A DNA stretch of 64,000 bases, taken from Vibrio comitans. GTDB lineage: Bacteria > Pseudomonadota > Gammaproteobacteria > Enterobacterales > Vibrionaceae. Under the pieces are notes generated by a model, which saw nothing but the letters and a program-made list of their open reading frames with translations, searched no databases and was not told the origin of the DNA. Positions 19,177 to 31,793 of the stretch are shown piece after piece. Position numbers and translations under genes: made by a program. The stretch covers positions 1,054,001 through 1,118,000 of the forward strand of contig AP024866.1 in NCBI GenBank assembly GCA_024346835.1, written 5' to 3'. Every line of letters starts with the position of its first letter. Positions within the stretch are counted from its first letter, which is position 1.

Positions 19177-21036
19177 CTATTGTACTTGGCACGGTAGGCA
19201 CAAGGTGTAATAACCGTTAGGATCGTTAAACTGTTGCATCACGCTCAGATCTTGTTGAACTTGTGAGGCAATAGGCTGTAATGCGCTAGGTAGCCACATA
19301 TTAACGTCTAAGCCCAAAGATACTGAGATTCGCTTGCTAAAGTCTTGTAAGAACTGCTGTGCAGGTGTCAAAGACTTTTGCAACCAGTTGAGAGAATAGG
19401 TATCTATCTCCGCTAGGCTTGCTGCACGAGCAATCGCATCATCAAAATCACCGATAGAGTCCACCAAGCCATTATCTACTGCATCTTGACCTGTCCAAAC
19501 ACGTCCTTCCGCTATTTTTTCAACAGCCTCTGCATCGATACCTCTGTTATCACTGACTAGGCCTGTAAAGCGTCGGTAACCATTTTCGATGCCTAACTGC
19601 ATAGCGCGCTTCGCACCATCATTTAGCCCCGTCGCAATTCCAATACCAGAGAAGGGGGAAGTGCCTAATCCATCGCTGTAAACACCGTATTTGCTAAAGC
19701 CTTTTTCGAAGGTGGTGATGACACTAAAGATACCGATGGAACCCGTTAAGGTAGTTGGCTGCGCCATAATCTCGTCAGCAGACATGGAAATCCAGTATCC
19801 GCCAGAGGCGGCTAGGCTAGACATGGAAACCACGACAGGTCGGTCTGTTTCTTTGAACGCAATCAACTCGTTACGGATTACCTCAGAAGCAAAAGCGCTA
19901 CCCCCTGGACTGTCGACGCGAAGTACTAATGCCTTAATGTCATCATTCAGACGTGCTTTGCGAATCAATGCTGCCGTGGTATCACCGCCCACTGAGTTGC
20001 CTTGCTGAGGACCATCCATGATGGCACCACTAGCGACAACAATAGCAATTTCGTTATCCGTCACTTCCTGATCTGGGACTATTTCGTCTTTGTAGGTGTA
20101 ATAGCCAACGGACTTGAATCCGTTTTTCTCATCACCGCCAAAGGCCTCGATCATTGCCTCTCTTGCTTGTTGACGAGTGGCTAATTCATCAACCATACCT
20201 AACTGCATTGCTAACTGTGCAAGGCTACCGTCAGCTTGCTCAAATTGTTTGAGGAAGCTATCCATACTCGGGTTAAGAACCGATTTTTCAATTGCTCGGT
20301 TACTGGCAACGTCATCGACATAGGCGCCCCACAGTTGCCCAAGCCAAATGCTAGCCGCTTCTTTGGCAGGTGCAGACATGTTGTTACGGGTAAAGGGTTC
20401 AACAGCCGATTTATAAGTCCCTACCTTGAAAACGTGAGTCGTCACGTCAAGGTTTTCTAACAGGGTTTTATAGTAAAGAGAGTACGAGCTGTATCCCCGA
20501 AGTAATACACCACCGTCTGGAGCCAGATAAATCTTATCGGCATAACTTGCGAGGTAGTATTGGCTCTGGTTATAGAAGTCCCCAATGGCATAAACAGGCT
20601 TTCCGCTGGCCTTAAATTCGTTGAGCGCCTTAGCAATATAACGAAGCTTGGTCAGATTGGTTTCTGGCATCTTCTTCAAGCTGAGGACAAGACCCGAGAC
20701 GTTTTCGTCTGAAGCCGCATGACGAATGGTCTCTCTAATATCGTAGAGAACATTCTCTCTTGGCACTTCGTTGCCAAGTAACGAACCTGTTAATGAATCC
20801 ATGGGGTTTACAAAGCGTCGCTGCTCGACGATCTTGCCAGATAGATTCAGTACTAGAGCTTTAGGCTCTTTTTCGACAGGGGCGGCTTCTTCTTTTGAGG
20901 TAATTTGCGAAAAGCTGAAATAAATAAAGACGATAGCCGCAATAAATAGAAGATTGGCGAGAGCTAAGCGAATGAAAGTGATGACCTTCCAAATGCCTTT
21001 TATTATCTTACCGATGAAGCGAAACAGTGTTTTCAT
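19177..21036 (-). CDS. sppA: Signal peptide peptidase SppA, 67-kDa type
   Basis: SppA is a tetrameric inner-membrane serine protease that degrades cleaved signal peptides. The 619-residue form starts MKTLFRFIGKIIKG after a strong GGAGAA ribosome site; an upstream in-frame ATG at 21063 has no such site. One membrane segment lies at about 20-45. The duplicated S49 domains carry the general-base lysine in VGTYKSAVEPF (N-terminal half) and the nucleophile serine in SSLAASGGYW (C-terminal half), as in E. coli SppA. A second S49 protease, SohB, lies 7 kb away. Confidence 0.94.
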   Translation of the reverse strand: MKTLFRFIGKIIKGIWKVITFIRLALANLLFIAAIVFIYFSFSQITSKEEAAPVEKEPKALVLNLSGKIVEQRRFVNPMDSLTGSLLGNEVPRENVLYDIRETIRHAASDENVSGLVLSLKKMPETNLTKLRYIAKALNEFKASGKPVYAIGDFYNQSQYYLASYADKIYLAPDGGVLLRGYSSYSLYYKTLLENLDVTTHVFKVGTYKSAVEPFTRNNMSAPAKEAASIWLGQLWGAYVDDVASNRAIEKSVLNPSMDSFLKQFEQADGSLAQLAMQLGMVDELATRQQAREAMIEAFGGDEKNGFKSVGYYTYKDEIVPDQEVTDNEIAIVVASGAIMDGPQQGNSVGGDTTAALIRKARLNDDIKALVLRVDSPGGSAFASEVIRNELIAFKETDRPVVVSMSSLAASGGYWISMSADEIMAQPTTLTGSIGIFSVITTFEKGFSKYGVYSDGLGTSPFSGIGIATGLNDGAKRAMQLGIENGYRRFTGLVSDNRGIDAEAVEKIAEGRVWTGQDAVDNGLVDSIGDFDDAIARAASLAEIDTYSLNWLQKSLTPAQQFLQDFSKRISVSLGLDVNMWLPSALQPIASQVQQDLSVMQQFNDPNGYYTLCLPCQVQ

Positions 21037-21280
21037 TGTGTTCTCCGCCTGATCCTTCAACAATCAGAGATTTAGGGGAAATGATTCTTAATGCTAAGTG
21101 ATAATCGGTCCAATCACAAATCTATAGTCGTGAATTTTTTCTCAAAAGAGTCAAATAAAATCATAGACCTACAGATTTGTTGCGACAGATTATTCTGCAC
21201 TCTTAGATATCGTATACGTTAATCGCAAAGATTGTGATTACCTTAACGAATGTTGCGGAATTGTAAAAATATATTTGCCA

Positions 21281-21286
21281 TATGAT
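21281..21286 (+). promoter_or_regulatory. Likely -10 element of the fadH promoter
   Basis: TATGAT lies about 55 bases before the fadH start. No well-spaced -35 is evident: TTGCGG at 21253 is too far away and TTGTAA at 21261 is too close. Transcription from here would begin just before the FadR operator. Confidence 0.4.
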
Positions 21287-21302
21287 GGATCCCGTTTTAT
21301 CG

Positions 21303-21313
21303 TGGTCAGACCA
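21303..21313 (+). promoter_or_regulatory. FadR operator in the fadH leader
   Basis: TGGTCAGACCA is a perfect palindrome around a central A and matches the core of the FadR operator, TGGTCNGACCA. It lies 28 bases before the fadH ATG and just downstream of a candidate -10 element. Bound FadR would therefore block transcription, and long-chain acyl-CoA should release it. Confidence 0.8.
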
Positions 21314-21319
21314 GGATGA

Positions 21320-23344
<2,025 letters not shown>

Positions 23345-23404
23345 TCTCATTTAGATGTTACACTCATTCGAGTAATGTAAAACTGATTCTGGAATGAAAA
23401 ATAC

Positions 23405-23953
23405 ATGGAAGCACTCGACTTATTATTGAATCGTCGCTCTATTGCAAGGCTAGCGGCCCCAGCTCCAAGTGGAGCCGTATTAGAGAATATCTTAAGAGCA
23501 GGTTTAAGGGCGCCAGACCATGGGGCAATTACCCCATGGCGCTTTGTTATCTCGGAAGGAGAAGGGCTGCAAAAGTTGGCTGATATCTTGGTATCAGCGG
23601 CGACCAAAGCAGAGGCTGAGGAAGCCGTAATAGAGAAGCTTTCTAAGGCGCCATTTCGTGCGCCAATGGTAATTACGGTCATTGCTAAAACCAAGCCTCA
23701 TCCGAAAGTGCCAGAGCTTGAGCAGTATTTATCGGCTGGTTGTGCTGTTCAGGCAATGCAAATGGCAGCAGTCGCGCAAGGGTTTCAGGGTTTCTGGCGT
23801 TCAGGGACTTGGATGTTTGACCCTAATGTTGCCAAGGCGTTTGGTCTTGAAGGACAAGACAAAATTGTAGGATTTTTATATCTAGGTACATCAGAGTGCA
23901 CGCCTGCCAAAGCGCCTGAGCGAGATCTCGATAAGTTCATCGAATATCTATAG
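23405..23953 (+). CDS. ydjA: YdjA-type minimal nitroreductase
   Basis: A 182-residue FMN-dependent nitroreductase-family protein, close to E. coli YdjA along its length: [18 protein letters not shown] at the N-terminus, [14 protein letters not shown], then [16 protein letters not shown] and [10 protein letters not shown]. It lacks the long insertions of larger nitroreductases. The physiological substrate is not known. It lies 60 bases after fadH, with which it may be co-transcribed. Confidence 0.9.
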   Translation: MEALDLLLNRRSIARLAAPAPSGAVLENILRAGLRAPDHGAITPWRFVISEGEGLQKLADILVSAATKAEAEEAVIEKLSKAPFRAPMVITVIAKTKPHPKVPELEQYLSAGCAVQAMQMAAVAQGFQGFWRSGTWMFDPNVAKAFGLEGQDKIVGFLYLGTSECTPAKAPERDLDKFIEYL

Positions 23954-24059
23954 CACTATCGTCAGCATCATTTACCGAGGCTAATCCCTTTACCATTCTT
24001 GCACTTAGATTGCTGGGTATGTATATTTATCCAGTAATCTACTTTCATTTAATTTCTTT

Positions 24060-26018
24060 ATGACCCGACTTTTTGTAGCAGAGAAACCTAGCCTAGGTCG
24101 CGCAATCGCCGCCGCACTTCCCAGACCCCACAAGAATGGACAAGGGTACATTGAATGTGGCAATGGCGATGTCGTAACTTGGTGTATCGGTCACCTTCTC
24201 GAACAAGTCGAACCTGACGCTTATGATCCTCGTTATAAAAAATGGGATCTAGTGGATCTGCCCATCATTCCCGACGCGTGGCAATTACGTCCACGTAAAA
24301 GCGCGGCCAAGCAGTTAGCAGTGGTTAAAAAGCTTCTTAAATCTTCGAAACAAATCGTCAATGCTGGAGACCCTGATAGAGAAGGGCAGTTGCTGGTGGA
24401 TGAAGTCTTTGATTACTGCAAGGTAACTAAAACTAAGAAGGAAGCGGCTCAACGACTGTTGATCAGTGATTTAAACTTGGCTGCGGTTAAGCGCTCGCTT
24501 GCTAGCATGCGCAGCAACCGAGAATTTATACCTTTGTCCGTATCTGCTCTCGCGCGTTCGCGTGCCGATTGGTTGTATGGGATGAACATGTCCCGCGCAT
24601 ACACCTTGCTGGGTAAAAAAGCGGGATACAATGGTGTGTTGTCCGTCGGCCGAGTGCAGACACCTGTACTGGGTCTTGTTGTGCGTCGCGATATGGAAAT
24701 TGAGCGCTTTGTGCCGCGAGATTATTTCACCTTGCATGCTTTGATACCCTATCAAGAGAGTAGCCAAGCTTACGATATCCGTGCTAAATGGGTGCCGAGT
24801 GAGGCGTGCGCAAAGTGGCAAGATGAAGATGGTCGAGTATTGCATCGTGCTTTGGTGGAAAATGTGGCCAATCGAATCAAGGGCCAGCCAGCTAAAGTGG
24901 TTAAGTCAGAGCAGAAGAAGACCAAGCAAGCTCCGCCTTTGCCCTATTCATTAAGTGCACTGCAGATAGATGCCTCTAAGCGCTTTGGTATGAGTGCGCA
25001 GCAGGTGCTCGATCTCTGTCAGTCGCTTTATGAAAAGTATAAGGTAATTACTTATCCGCGCTCAGATTGTCGCTATTTGCCTAAAGAGCATTTTAAGGAA
25101 GCGTCCTCGGTGTGCGCTGCAATCTTAGCGAACTCTTCAGAGCAAAAAGTGGCGGTGGAAAACACGAACTTATCGTTGCGTTCTAAGGCATGGAATGATG
25201 CGAAAGTTGATGCTCACCACGCCATCATCCCTACACCAAAGAAAGCAAGCAGTTTGCCTGTACAAGAGTCTAAGGTGTATCAGTTAATCGCAACCCAGTA
25301 TTTGATGCAGTTTTACCCGTCGGCTGAATACGCAGAATCTAAGCTTGAGTTTGACATTCAAGGTGGAAAGTTTGTTGCCTCTGGTCGCCAGCTAATTCTG
25401 CCCGGTTGGAAGGCACTATTTCCTACTCGCCAAGGCGCAAACACGAGTGGCAATAAGGAAGATCAGGCACCGTTAGTTCCTGCGTTGCAAGAGGGGCAAG
25501 CACTTATCTGCCGAGAAGGGGAGATTAAACAAAAGCAAACTGAGCCTCCTAAACATTTTACTGAAGCCACATTACTACAAGCAATGACAGGTATTGCGCG
25601 CTTTGTTCAAGATGACTCACTAAAGAAAATTTTAAGAGAAACTGATGGGATTGGTACTGAGGCCACTCGAGCGGGCATTTTAGATACTTTATTTAAGCGC
25701 TCTCTTTTGATGAGAAACGGGAAATCAGTATTGAGCACTCCGGCTGGGAGAGGTCTTGTAGAAGCATTGCCAGATCTTTCTACTTATCCGGATTTGACGG
25801 CGCATTGGGAAAAGCAACTACAAGATATGGCGGAGAAAAAGCAGGCTTATCAGCCCTTTATTAGCCAACTGCAACAGCAATTGTCTCAATTGATGGATAC
25901 TGCTAAATCCGGCCCTGTTCCAGATTCTTTACGCTCTTTGCCAGAAGTGAAAAAGCCTGCCTTTAAAAAACGCCGCTCGAGTAAGAAGCGTTCTTACTCG
26001 AAAGGTGGCGCCAAATAA
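24060..26018 (+). CDS. topB: DNA topoisomerase III
   Basis: TopB is a type IA topoisomerase that decatenates single-stranded or gapped DNA. The 652-residue protein has an N-terminal Toprim domain (RLFVAEKPSLGRAIAAAL, acidic DPDREGQLL at about 104-112) and the active-site tyrosine at about 331 in VITYPRSD. The C-terminal tail is lysine- and arginine-rich (KKRRSSKKRSYSKGG), typical of TopB, which has no zinc fingers. The start at 24060 gives the canonical MTRLFVAEKPS. Confidence 0.95.
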   Translation: MTRLFVAEKPSLGRAIAAALPRPHKNGQGYIECGNGDVVTWCIGHLLEQVEPDAYDPRYKKWDLVDLPIIPDAWQLRPRKSAAKQLAVVKKLLKSSKQIVNAGDPDREGQLLVDEVFDYCKVTKTKKEAAQRLLISDLNLAAVKRSLASMRSNREFIPLSVSALARSRADWLYGMNMSRAYTLLGKKAGYNGVLSVGRVQTPVLGLVVRRDMEIERFVPRDYFTLHALIPYQESSQAYDIRAKWVPSEACAKWQDEDGRVLHRALVENVANRIKGQPAKVVKSEQKKTKQAPPLPYSLSALQIDASKRFGMSAQQVLDLCQSLYEKYKVITYPRSDCRYLPKEHFKEASSVCAAILANSSEQKVAVENTNLSLRSKAWNDAKVDAHHAIIPTPKKASSLPVQESKVYQLIATQYLMQFYPSAEYAESKLEFDIQGGKFVASGRQLILPGWKALFPTRQGANTSGNKEDQAPLVPALQEGQALICREGEIKQKQTEPPKHFTEATLLQAMTGIARFVQDDSLKKILRETDGIGTEATRAGILDTLFKRSLLMRNGKSVLSTPAGRGLVEALPDLSTYPDLTAHWEKQLQDMAEKKQAYQPFISQLQQQLSQLMDTAKSGPVPDSLRSLPEVKKPAFKKRRSSKKRSYSKGGAK

Positions 26019-26065
26019 GCGGGCTTTCGTGCGTAGCAAGAGTTTGCTGAAGCACTGTTAAAGAG

Positions 26066-26752
26066 TCACCAAGATATAGTCTGACCATCATAGTTATAGA
26101 AACCACCGGATTGTTCATCTCCAGCCCCTTCTATTACTTCAACCAAGCCTGCCACTGATTGGTTTACATCAATCAGTGCGTTGGGTCCGCCCATGCGAGT
26201 TTTTACCCAGCCAGGGTGCAGTGCTAATACGGTATAGCCCTGCGGGCTTAAATCGTTATGCAGGCTTTTTACCACAGAGTTAACGGCAGCCTTTGATGAG
26301 CGATAAATATATCCGCCCCCAGAGGTGTTCTCTTGCATGCTGCCAACCCGAGAGGAGAGGATTGCGATGCGTTTTTCAGTGCTCTTTTCAAGCACAGGGT
26401 ATAGCGCCTCTACTAGCTTCAAAGGAGCGATGGTGTTGATTTCTAATACCTTTCGCCACTCTTCAACATCTGTATCACCGAAGGTGCAGCCCTTTGGACC
26501 GTAATAGCCAGCGTTATTGATCAGCAGGTCTAACTGTTCAAACTCATTCTTAAATGCGCGAACTGCAGCGTAATCGGTCACATCTAGATGCCTGACGCGT
26601 AAGTTATCGTATTTTTCACAAAGACTGAGAAGCTCTTCGCTAGAGGCTTCGCTTCTATAGGTCGCGACAACGCTCACCCCCTTTTTTAAATACGCAGTGG
26701 TAAGTCCAAGACCAATCCCTCGATTGGCGCCAGTAATCAAAACGGTACGCAT
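26066..26752 (-). CDS. Short-chain dehydrogenase/reductase, C-factor-like
   Basis: The 228-residue protein has the classical SDR elements: TGANRGIGLGL at about 7-17, NNAGYYG at about 79-85, the catalytic serine in LSSRVGSM and the YRSSKAAVN motif (Tyr and Lys) at about 150-158. It resembles the CsgA/C-factor-like SDRs that carry out NAD(P)-linked reactions on unknown substrates. It lies about 100 bases downstream of yciK on the same strand. A specific function cannot be given. Confidence 0.85.
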   Translation of the reverse strand: MRTVLITGANRGIGLGLTTAYLKKGVSVVATYRSEASSEELLSLCEKYDNLRVRHLDVTDYAAVRAFKNEFEQLDLLINNAGYYGPKGCTFGDTDVEEWRKVLEINTIAPLKLVEALYPVLEKSTEKRIAILSSRVGSMQENTSGGGYIYRSSKAAVNSVVKSLHNDLSPQGYTVLALHPGWVKTRMGGPNALIDVNQSVAGLVEVIEGAGDEQSGGFYNYDGQTISW

Positions 26753-26856
26753 AGCTATTCCTTATCGCACATGATCTCTAACTCTATCTTTAGCATGTCT
26801 TATGCGGGGAATCAGCCTTAGTAGAGGGACAAAATGGTTCTTGTGAGTTACCTCAA

Positions 26857-27597
26857 TTATTTTGGTTGGGCATCCACGCATAACCCACTGATTTCTTGAG
26901 ATTGTTCACTCATTAGGTAGAGGTAAAGCGGCATGATCTCCAACGGTGTTTTAAGGGTTGAGGAGTCTTCTGCAGGATAAGCGCCCGCTCTCATTGAAGT
27001 GCGAGTAGCGCCAGGGTTGATGGCATTGATGCGCACATTAGTATTACTCAGTTCATCTGCCAGAACCTGCATCATACCCTCGGTAGCAAACTTGGAAATA
27101 GCATAACTACCCCATAGCGCACGTCCAATATGTCCAACCGTAGATGAGGTAAATACAATGCGACCAAATCCCGCTTTTCTAACTAATGGAAGGAGCGCTT
27201 GAGTCATTAAAAATTGAGCCTTGACGTTGATTTGCATCACTTCATCAAAGGTGTCTTCTTCAATTTGGTCAAACGGGCTGATCATGCCTAGCACTCCTGC
27301 ATTGTGCAGTAAGCCGTCTAAGCGACCGTATTGCCCCTCAATGGTTTCAGCCATATCAATATAATGCTGTTTGGTAGCACCTTGCATATCCAATGGGACA
27401 ATCGCTGGCTCTGGGTAGCCTGCGTTGACAATCTCATCGTACGTTTTTTCTAGCTTGTTAACGGTTCGACCAAGCAGAATAACGGTAGCGCCATGTTGGG
27501 CGTAAGAAAGGGCAGCTTGTTTGCCAATGCCGTCTCCGGCACCCGTCACTAGAATAACTTTGTCTTTTAAAGCGTCAGTTGCTACTGCGTAATCCAC
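26857..27597 (-). CDS. yciK: YciK family SDR oxidoreductase
   Basis: The 246-residue protein has VTGAGDGIGKQAALSYA at about 18-34, LHNAGVLG at about 97-104, TSSTVG, and the catalytic YAISKFATEGMMQVLADE. It matches E. coli YciK closely, including the C-terminal MPLYLYLMSEQ. The reaction of YciK is not established. As in E. coli, it is divergent from sohB; 88 bases separate the two starts and hold both promoters. Confidence 0.9.
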   Translation of the reverse strand: MDYAVATDALKDKVILVTGAGDGIGKQAALSYAQHGATVILLGRTVNKLEKTYDEIVNAGYPEPAIVPLDMQGATKQHYIDMAETIEGQYGRLDGLLHNAGVLGMISPFDQIEEDTFDEVMQINVKAQFLMTQALLPLVRKAGFGRIVFTSSTVGHIGRALWGSYAISKFATEGMMQVLADELSNTNVRINAINPGATRTSMRAGAYPAEDSSTLKTPLEIMPLYLYLMSEQSQEISGLCVDAQPK

Positions 27598-27685
27598 AAT
27601 CTGAGTCCTTTTGTATGCGGTTTTGATTTAACGAATATGAATAGGACGTTACAATACAACAATATTCATCTTCAGGGATAAGACA

Positions 27686-28744
27686 TTGGAATTTTTGTTA
27701 GATTACGGCTTGTTTTTGGCCAAAATTGTTACGTTTGTCGCCGCTATTATCGTGGTTTTGGTGATTGCAAAATCGGCATCAACTAAATCAGGCGCAAAGG
27801 GATCACTTGAGGTGACCAACCTGTCTGAGCAGCATGAACAAAATATCGAACTGATGGAGCATCATCTGCACGATGAAGCGTTTATCAAAGCTCGTGATAA
27901 AGCGGCTAAGAAGAAGCGTAAGGAAGAAGAAAAAGCTCGTGGTAAAGAGATCAAAGAGGCCGTCAAAGGTGGCGAGTTAGACTCTAAGCGTAAACCACAT
28001 CTATTCGTGCTGGACTTTATTGGCAGCATTGACGCGAAAGAGGTGACTAATCTTCGAGAAGAAATCACGGCCATACTTGCATGTGCTCGCGAAGGAGACG
28101 AAGTGTTAGTGCGTCTAGAGTCTGGCGGCGGCATGGTGCATGGCTATGGTTTGGCCGCTTCACAACTGGATCGTATCAAGGCGGCAAACATTCCATTGAC
28201 TATCTCGGTGGATAAGGTTGCAGCGAGTGGTGGCTACATGATGGCATGTGTGGCAGATAAGATAGTCAGTGCGCCATTTGCGATTGTGGGTTCTATCGGT
28301 GTGATCGCTCAAATCCCTAACTTTAATAAGCTTCTGAAAAAGAACGATATTGAGTTTGAACAAATGACTGCCGGTGAGTACAAGCGTACGTTGACCATGT
28401 TTGGCGAAAATACTGATAAAGCGCGCGAGAAGTTCAAGCAAGAACTGGAAGAAACCCATGTGCTATTTAAAGACTTCATCCGTGAACGTCGCCCGGAGCT
28501 TGAACTTGAGAAAGTTGCAACGGGTGAGCACTGGTATGGTAGTCAAGCACTGGAGCTTGGTCTGATAGATAAAGTGCAAACTTCAGACGACTTAGTTGTA
28601 GAGGCGTGCAAGGATAAAACCGTTCTGGCAGTTCATTACGTGCAGAAGAAGAAGTTGGCAGACAAGTTTGGTAAAGCGGCTGCAGAAGCGACCGATTCAG
28701 TACTGCTAAAATGGGTTCAACGTGGTCAACGCCCAATCGTATAG
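27686..28744 (+). CDS. sohB: SohB, inner-membrane S49-family protease
   Basis: The 352-residue protein begins at a TTG (MEFLLDYGLFLAKIV) after CAGGGA, matching the E. coli start. A membrane segment at about 8-28 is followed by a lysine/glutamate-rich coiled region at about 60-100. A single peptidase S49 domain carries the serine in KVAASGGYMMA at about 177-187 and the lysine in AGEYKRTLTMFG. SohB in E. coli was found as a multicopy suppressor of htrA loss. Its natural substrate is unknown. Confidence 0.93.
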   Translation: MEFLLDYGLFLAKIVTFVAAIIVVLVIAKSASTKSGAKGSLEVTNLSEQHEQNIELMEHHLHDEAFIKARDKAAKKKRKEEEKARGKEIKEAVKGGELDSKRKPHLFVLDFIGSIDAKEVTNLREEITAILACAREGDEVLVRLESGGGMVHGYGLAASQLDRIKAANIPLTISVDKVAASGGYMMACVADKIVSAPFAIVGSIGVIAQIPNFNKLLKKNDIEFEQMTAGEYKRTLTMFGENTDKAREKFKQELEETHVLFKDFIRERRPELELEKVATGEHWYGSQALELGLIDKVQTSDDLVVEACKDKTVLAVHYVQKKKLADKFGKAAAEATDSVLLKWVQRGQRPIV

Positions 28745-28778
28745 TAGGAAACGGTTTAGGGGATAAATTGTTTTAGTG

Positions 28779-29093
28779 CTAGCGATAGAATACAGCTAAC
28801 CATAGGGTTGGCTCAGCAGGGGTGGTCCACGCCACCCTATGCTTCTGATAGGCTGGTATATTGAGATACTCGCCAACGCCTAACCTTATCGTCTTCCCAT
28901 TTTCAAATTCAATCTCACCTTCTCCCTTTAGCACGATTACCCATTCATGTTCATCTTGGTCATACCAACCTTGCGCTGGCGAGGTGTGTCCGTGAGATAG
29001 AATACGCTCAATGCGAACATGGTCATTTTTGAATAGGTCACTAAATAGCTCGTCGGGTAAATCATTGGGTATATCTGAGAATAAATTGGGCAT
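28779..29093 (-). CDS. Small cupin-domain protein
   Basis: A 104-residue single-domain cupin. Motif 1 is GWYDQDEHEWVIVLKGEGEIEFE at about residues 42-64 (shown here only in part of the family sense: Asp/Glu/His ligands in DQDEHEW). Motif 2 is GEYLNIPAYQKHRVAW with His at about 86. The ligand set suggests a bound metal. The function is unknown; many such proteins bind sugars or small acids. It is convergent with sohB and has no operon partner. Confidence 0.8.
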   Translation of the reverse strand: MPNLFSDIPNDLPDELFSDLFKNDHVRIERILSHGHTSPAQGWYDQDEHEWVIVLKGEGEIEFENGKTIRLGVGEYLNIPAYQKHRVAWTTPAEPTLWLAVFYR

Positions 29094-29293
29094 AAAAACT
29101 TCCTTTTTATGACTATTTTATTATAGCGCTATTCAGTCGTCCTGCATGCTACCTAGCCTGCGAGCCATCCGCGTATAATCTTCTGTGTTATTACTCGCAG
29201 AGTGGGGTAATTACCTCTATAATATGCCGCGCGTTCAAAGAGACGCACTTAGGGCAAAGACCCACAACAACAAGAAAAACATCTGGAGTAAAT

Positions 29294-29971
29294 ATGTCTT
29301 CTCTTTCTCCTGTCATTACCGTAGACGGCCCAAGTGGGGCGGGTAAGGGCACTTTATGTATGATGTTGGCTGAAAAGTTAGGCTTCCAATTACTCGACTC
29401 AGGTGCGATTTATCGTGTCCTAGCGCTAGCGGCAATTCACCATGGTGTAGATATTGAATCAGAAGATGCCTTGGTACCTCTAGCGACACACTTAGATGTA
29501 CAATTTATCGCTCAGGGCGACCTAGTCCAGGTTGTACTGGAAGGTGAAGATGTTTCAAGTGAACTAAGAAAAGAAGAAACAGGAATGGCAGCCTCTAAAG
29601 TTGCTGCTTTGCCTCGTGTTAGAGAAGCTTTGTTACGACGCCAGAGAGCGTTTCAAGCTGAACCTGGCCTAGTTGCTGATGGCCGCGATATGGGGACAGT
29701 AGTTTTCCCAAGCGCTGTGGCAAAGATTTTCCTAGATGCAAGCGCTGAGGAACGAGCACAAAGACGCTTTAATCAGTTGCAAGGCAAGGGCTTAGAGGTT
29801 AGTATTGACCACCTTTTAAGCGAGATCCAAGAACGTGACTATCGCGATCGCAATAGAGCGGTTGCACCTTTACGTCCTGCGGAAGACGCTTTAGTGCTTG
29901 ATTCTACTGAACTTTCTATTGAAGAAGTAGTAGAAAAAGCCTTACAATTTATCGAATCTAAATTGTCTTGA
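29294..29971 (+). CDS. cmk: Cytidylate kinase
   Basis: Cmk phosphorylates CMP and dCMP. The 225-residue protein has the P-loop [12 protein letters not shown] at about 11-22, the CMP-binding [10 protein letters not shown] at about 130-139, and the lid segment [14 protein letters not shown] at about 182-195. It precedes rpsA, as in E. coli. An AT-rich stretch with TATAAT at 29218-29223 upstream may serve as its promoter. About 120 bases separate it from rpsA and should hold the rpsA leader. Confidence 0.96.
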   Translation: MSSLSPVITVDGPSGAGKGTLCMMLAEKLGFQLLDSGAIYRVLALAAIHHGVDIESEDALVPLATHLDVQFIAQGDLVQVVLEGEDVSSELRKEETGMAASKVAALPRVREALLRRQRAFQAEPGLVADGRDMGTVVFPSAVAKIFLDASAEERAQRRFNQLQGKGLEVSIDHLLSEIQERDYRDRNRAVAPLRPAEDALVLDSTELSIEEVVEKALQFIESKLS

Positions 29972-30092
29972 TTCCACCTTTTTAAGGTAATCAGGGCACT
30001 ATGGAACGTTGGTCGCAAGGATGATGACTGGCGAATTTATCAACCCCTCGAGGCAGGATGCCCGTGGACGTTTAAATATTGAAGATCAAATA

Positions 30093-31763
30093 ATGACTGA
30101 ATCTTTTGCTCAACTCTTTGAAGAGTTTCTAAACGAAACTGAATTCCAACAAGGCAGCATCGTTAAAGGTACTGTAGTAGCTATCGAGAACGGTTTCGTT
30201 CTTGTTGACGCTGGTCTTAAGTCTGAGTCTGCTATCCCTGCAGAACAATTCAAGAACGCTGCTGGCGAACTTGAAATTGAAGTAGGTTCTGAAGTAGACG
30301 TAGCTCTTGACGCTGTTGAAGATGGTTTCGGTGAGACTCAACTTTCTCGTGAGAAAGCTAAGCGTCACGAAGCTTGGATCGTACTTGAGAAAGCTTACGA
30401 AGAAGCTGAAACTGTTGTTGGTATCATCAACGGTAAAGTTAAAGGCGGTTTCACTGTTGAACTAAACGGTATCCGTGCTTTCCTACCTGGTTCTCTAGTA
30501 GACGTACGTCCTATCCGTGACACTGCTCACCTAGAAAACAAAGAGCTAGAGTTCAAAGTAATCAAGCTTGACCAGAAGCGCAACAACGTTGTTGTTTCTC
30601 GTCGTGCTGTTATCGAATCTGAAAACAGTGTTGAGCGTGACGAACTTCTTGAGACTCTACAAGAAGGTACTGAAGTTAAAGGTATCGTTAAGAACCTTAC
30701 TGACTACGGTGCATTCGTTGACCTTGGCGGCGTAGACGGCCTACTTCACATCACTGACATGGCTTGGAAGCGCGTTAAGCACCCATCTGAGATCGTTAAC
30801 GTTGGTGACGAAATCCTAGTTAAAGTTCTTAAGTTCGACCGTGAGCGCACTCGTGTTTCTCTAGGTCTTAAGCAACTAGGCGAAGATCCATGGGTAGCTA
30901 TCGCTAAGCGTTACCCAGAAGGTCACAAGCTAACTGGTCGCGTTACTAACCTAACTGATTACGGCTGCTTCGTAGAAATCGAAGAAGGCGTTGAAGGTCT
31001 AGTACACGTATCTGAAATGGATTGGACTAACAAGAACATCCACCCTTCTAAAGTTGTTAACGTAGGCGACGAAGTTGAGGTTATGGTTCTTGAGATTGAC
31101 GAAGAGCGTCGTCGTATTTCTCTAGGTCTAAAACAATGTAAAGCTAACCCTTGGCAGTCATTCGCTGAAATTCAAGCGAAAGGCGATCAAGTGACTGGTA
31201 AGATCAAGTCTATCACTGACTTCGGTATCTTCATCGGTCTAGAAGGCGGCATTGACGGTCTAGTACACCTATCTGACATTTCTTGGAACGTTGCTGGTGA
31301 AGAAGCAGTACGCGAATACAAGAAAGGCGACGAAATCTCAGCTGTTGTTCTTGCAGTAGATGCAGAGCGTGAGCGTATTTCTCTTGGCGTTAAGCAAATG
31401 GAAAACGACCCGTTCAACAACTATGTTGCTGACAACAAAAAAGGTGCTCTAGTTAACGGTACTGTAACTGCAGTAGACGCAAAAGGTGCTACAATTGAAC
31501 TTGTAGACGGCGTTGAAGGTTACATCCGTGCTTCTGAAGTATCTCGTGACCGTATCGAAGATGCGTCTCTAATCCTAAGCGTTGGCGATAGCGTTGAAGC
31601 TAAGTTCACCGGTGTAGACCGTAAGAACCGCGTAATCAACCTATCTATCAAAGCTAAAGACCAAGCTGAAGAGCAAGAAGCAATGGCTTCACTGAACAAG
31701 CAAGAAGACGGCGGGTTCGGTAATGCTATGGCAGATGCATTCAAGGCTGCTAAAGGCGAATAA
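30093..31763 (+). CDS. rpsA: 30S ribosomal protein S1
   Basis: S1 brings mRNA to the 30S subunit and is required for most initiation. The 556-residue protein contains six S1 RNA-binding repeats. Typical repeat segments are [19 protein letters not shown] at about 21, [53 protein letters not shown] and [18 protein letters not shown]. An in-frame extension from 30009 lacks family support; ATG 30093 gives [13 protein letters not shown]. Codon use is extremely biased, as expected. S1 represses its own translation in E. coli through its leader. Confidence 0.97.
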   Translation: MTESFAQLFEEFLNETEFQQGSIVKGTVVAIENGFVLVDAGLKSESAIPAEQFKNAAGELEIEVGSEVDVALDAVEDGFGETQLSREKAKRHEAWIVLEKAYEEAETVVGIINGKVKGGFTVELNGIRAFLPGSLVDVRPIRDTAHLENKELEFKVIKLDQKRNNVVVSRRAVIESENSVERDELLETLQEGTEVKGIVKNLTDYGAFVDLGGVDGLLHITDMAWKRVKHPSEIVNVGDEILVKVLKFDRERTRVSLGLKQLGEDPWVAIAKRYPEGHKLTGRVTNLTDYGCFVEIEEGVEGLVHVSEMDWTNKNIHPSKVVNVGDEVEVMVLEIDEERRRISLGLKQCKANPWQSFAEIQAKGDQVTGKIKSITDFGIFIGLEGGIDGLVHLSDISWNVAGEEAVREYKKGDEISAVVLAVDAERERISLGVKQMENDPFNNYVADNKKGALVNGTVTAVDAKGATIELVDGVEGYIRASEVSRDRIEDASLILSVGDSVEAKFTGVDRKNRVINLSIKAKDQAEEQEAMASLNKQEDGGFGNAMADAFKAAKGE

Positions 31764-31793
31764 TCACTTTTTTAACTAAAAGTTGATCGCTAA

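Noticed and set aside
30009..30092. N-terminal extension of S1
   Set aside because: ATG 30093 gives the canonical [13 protein letters not shown]; the extra residues are not part of S1 in any relative that I know.
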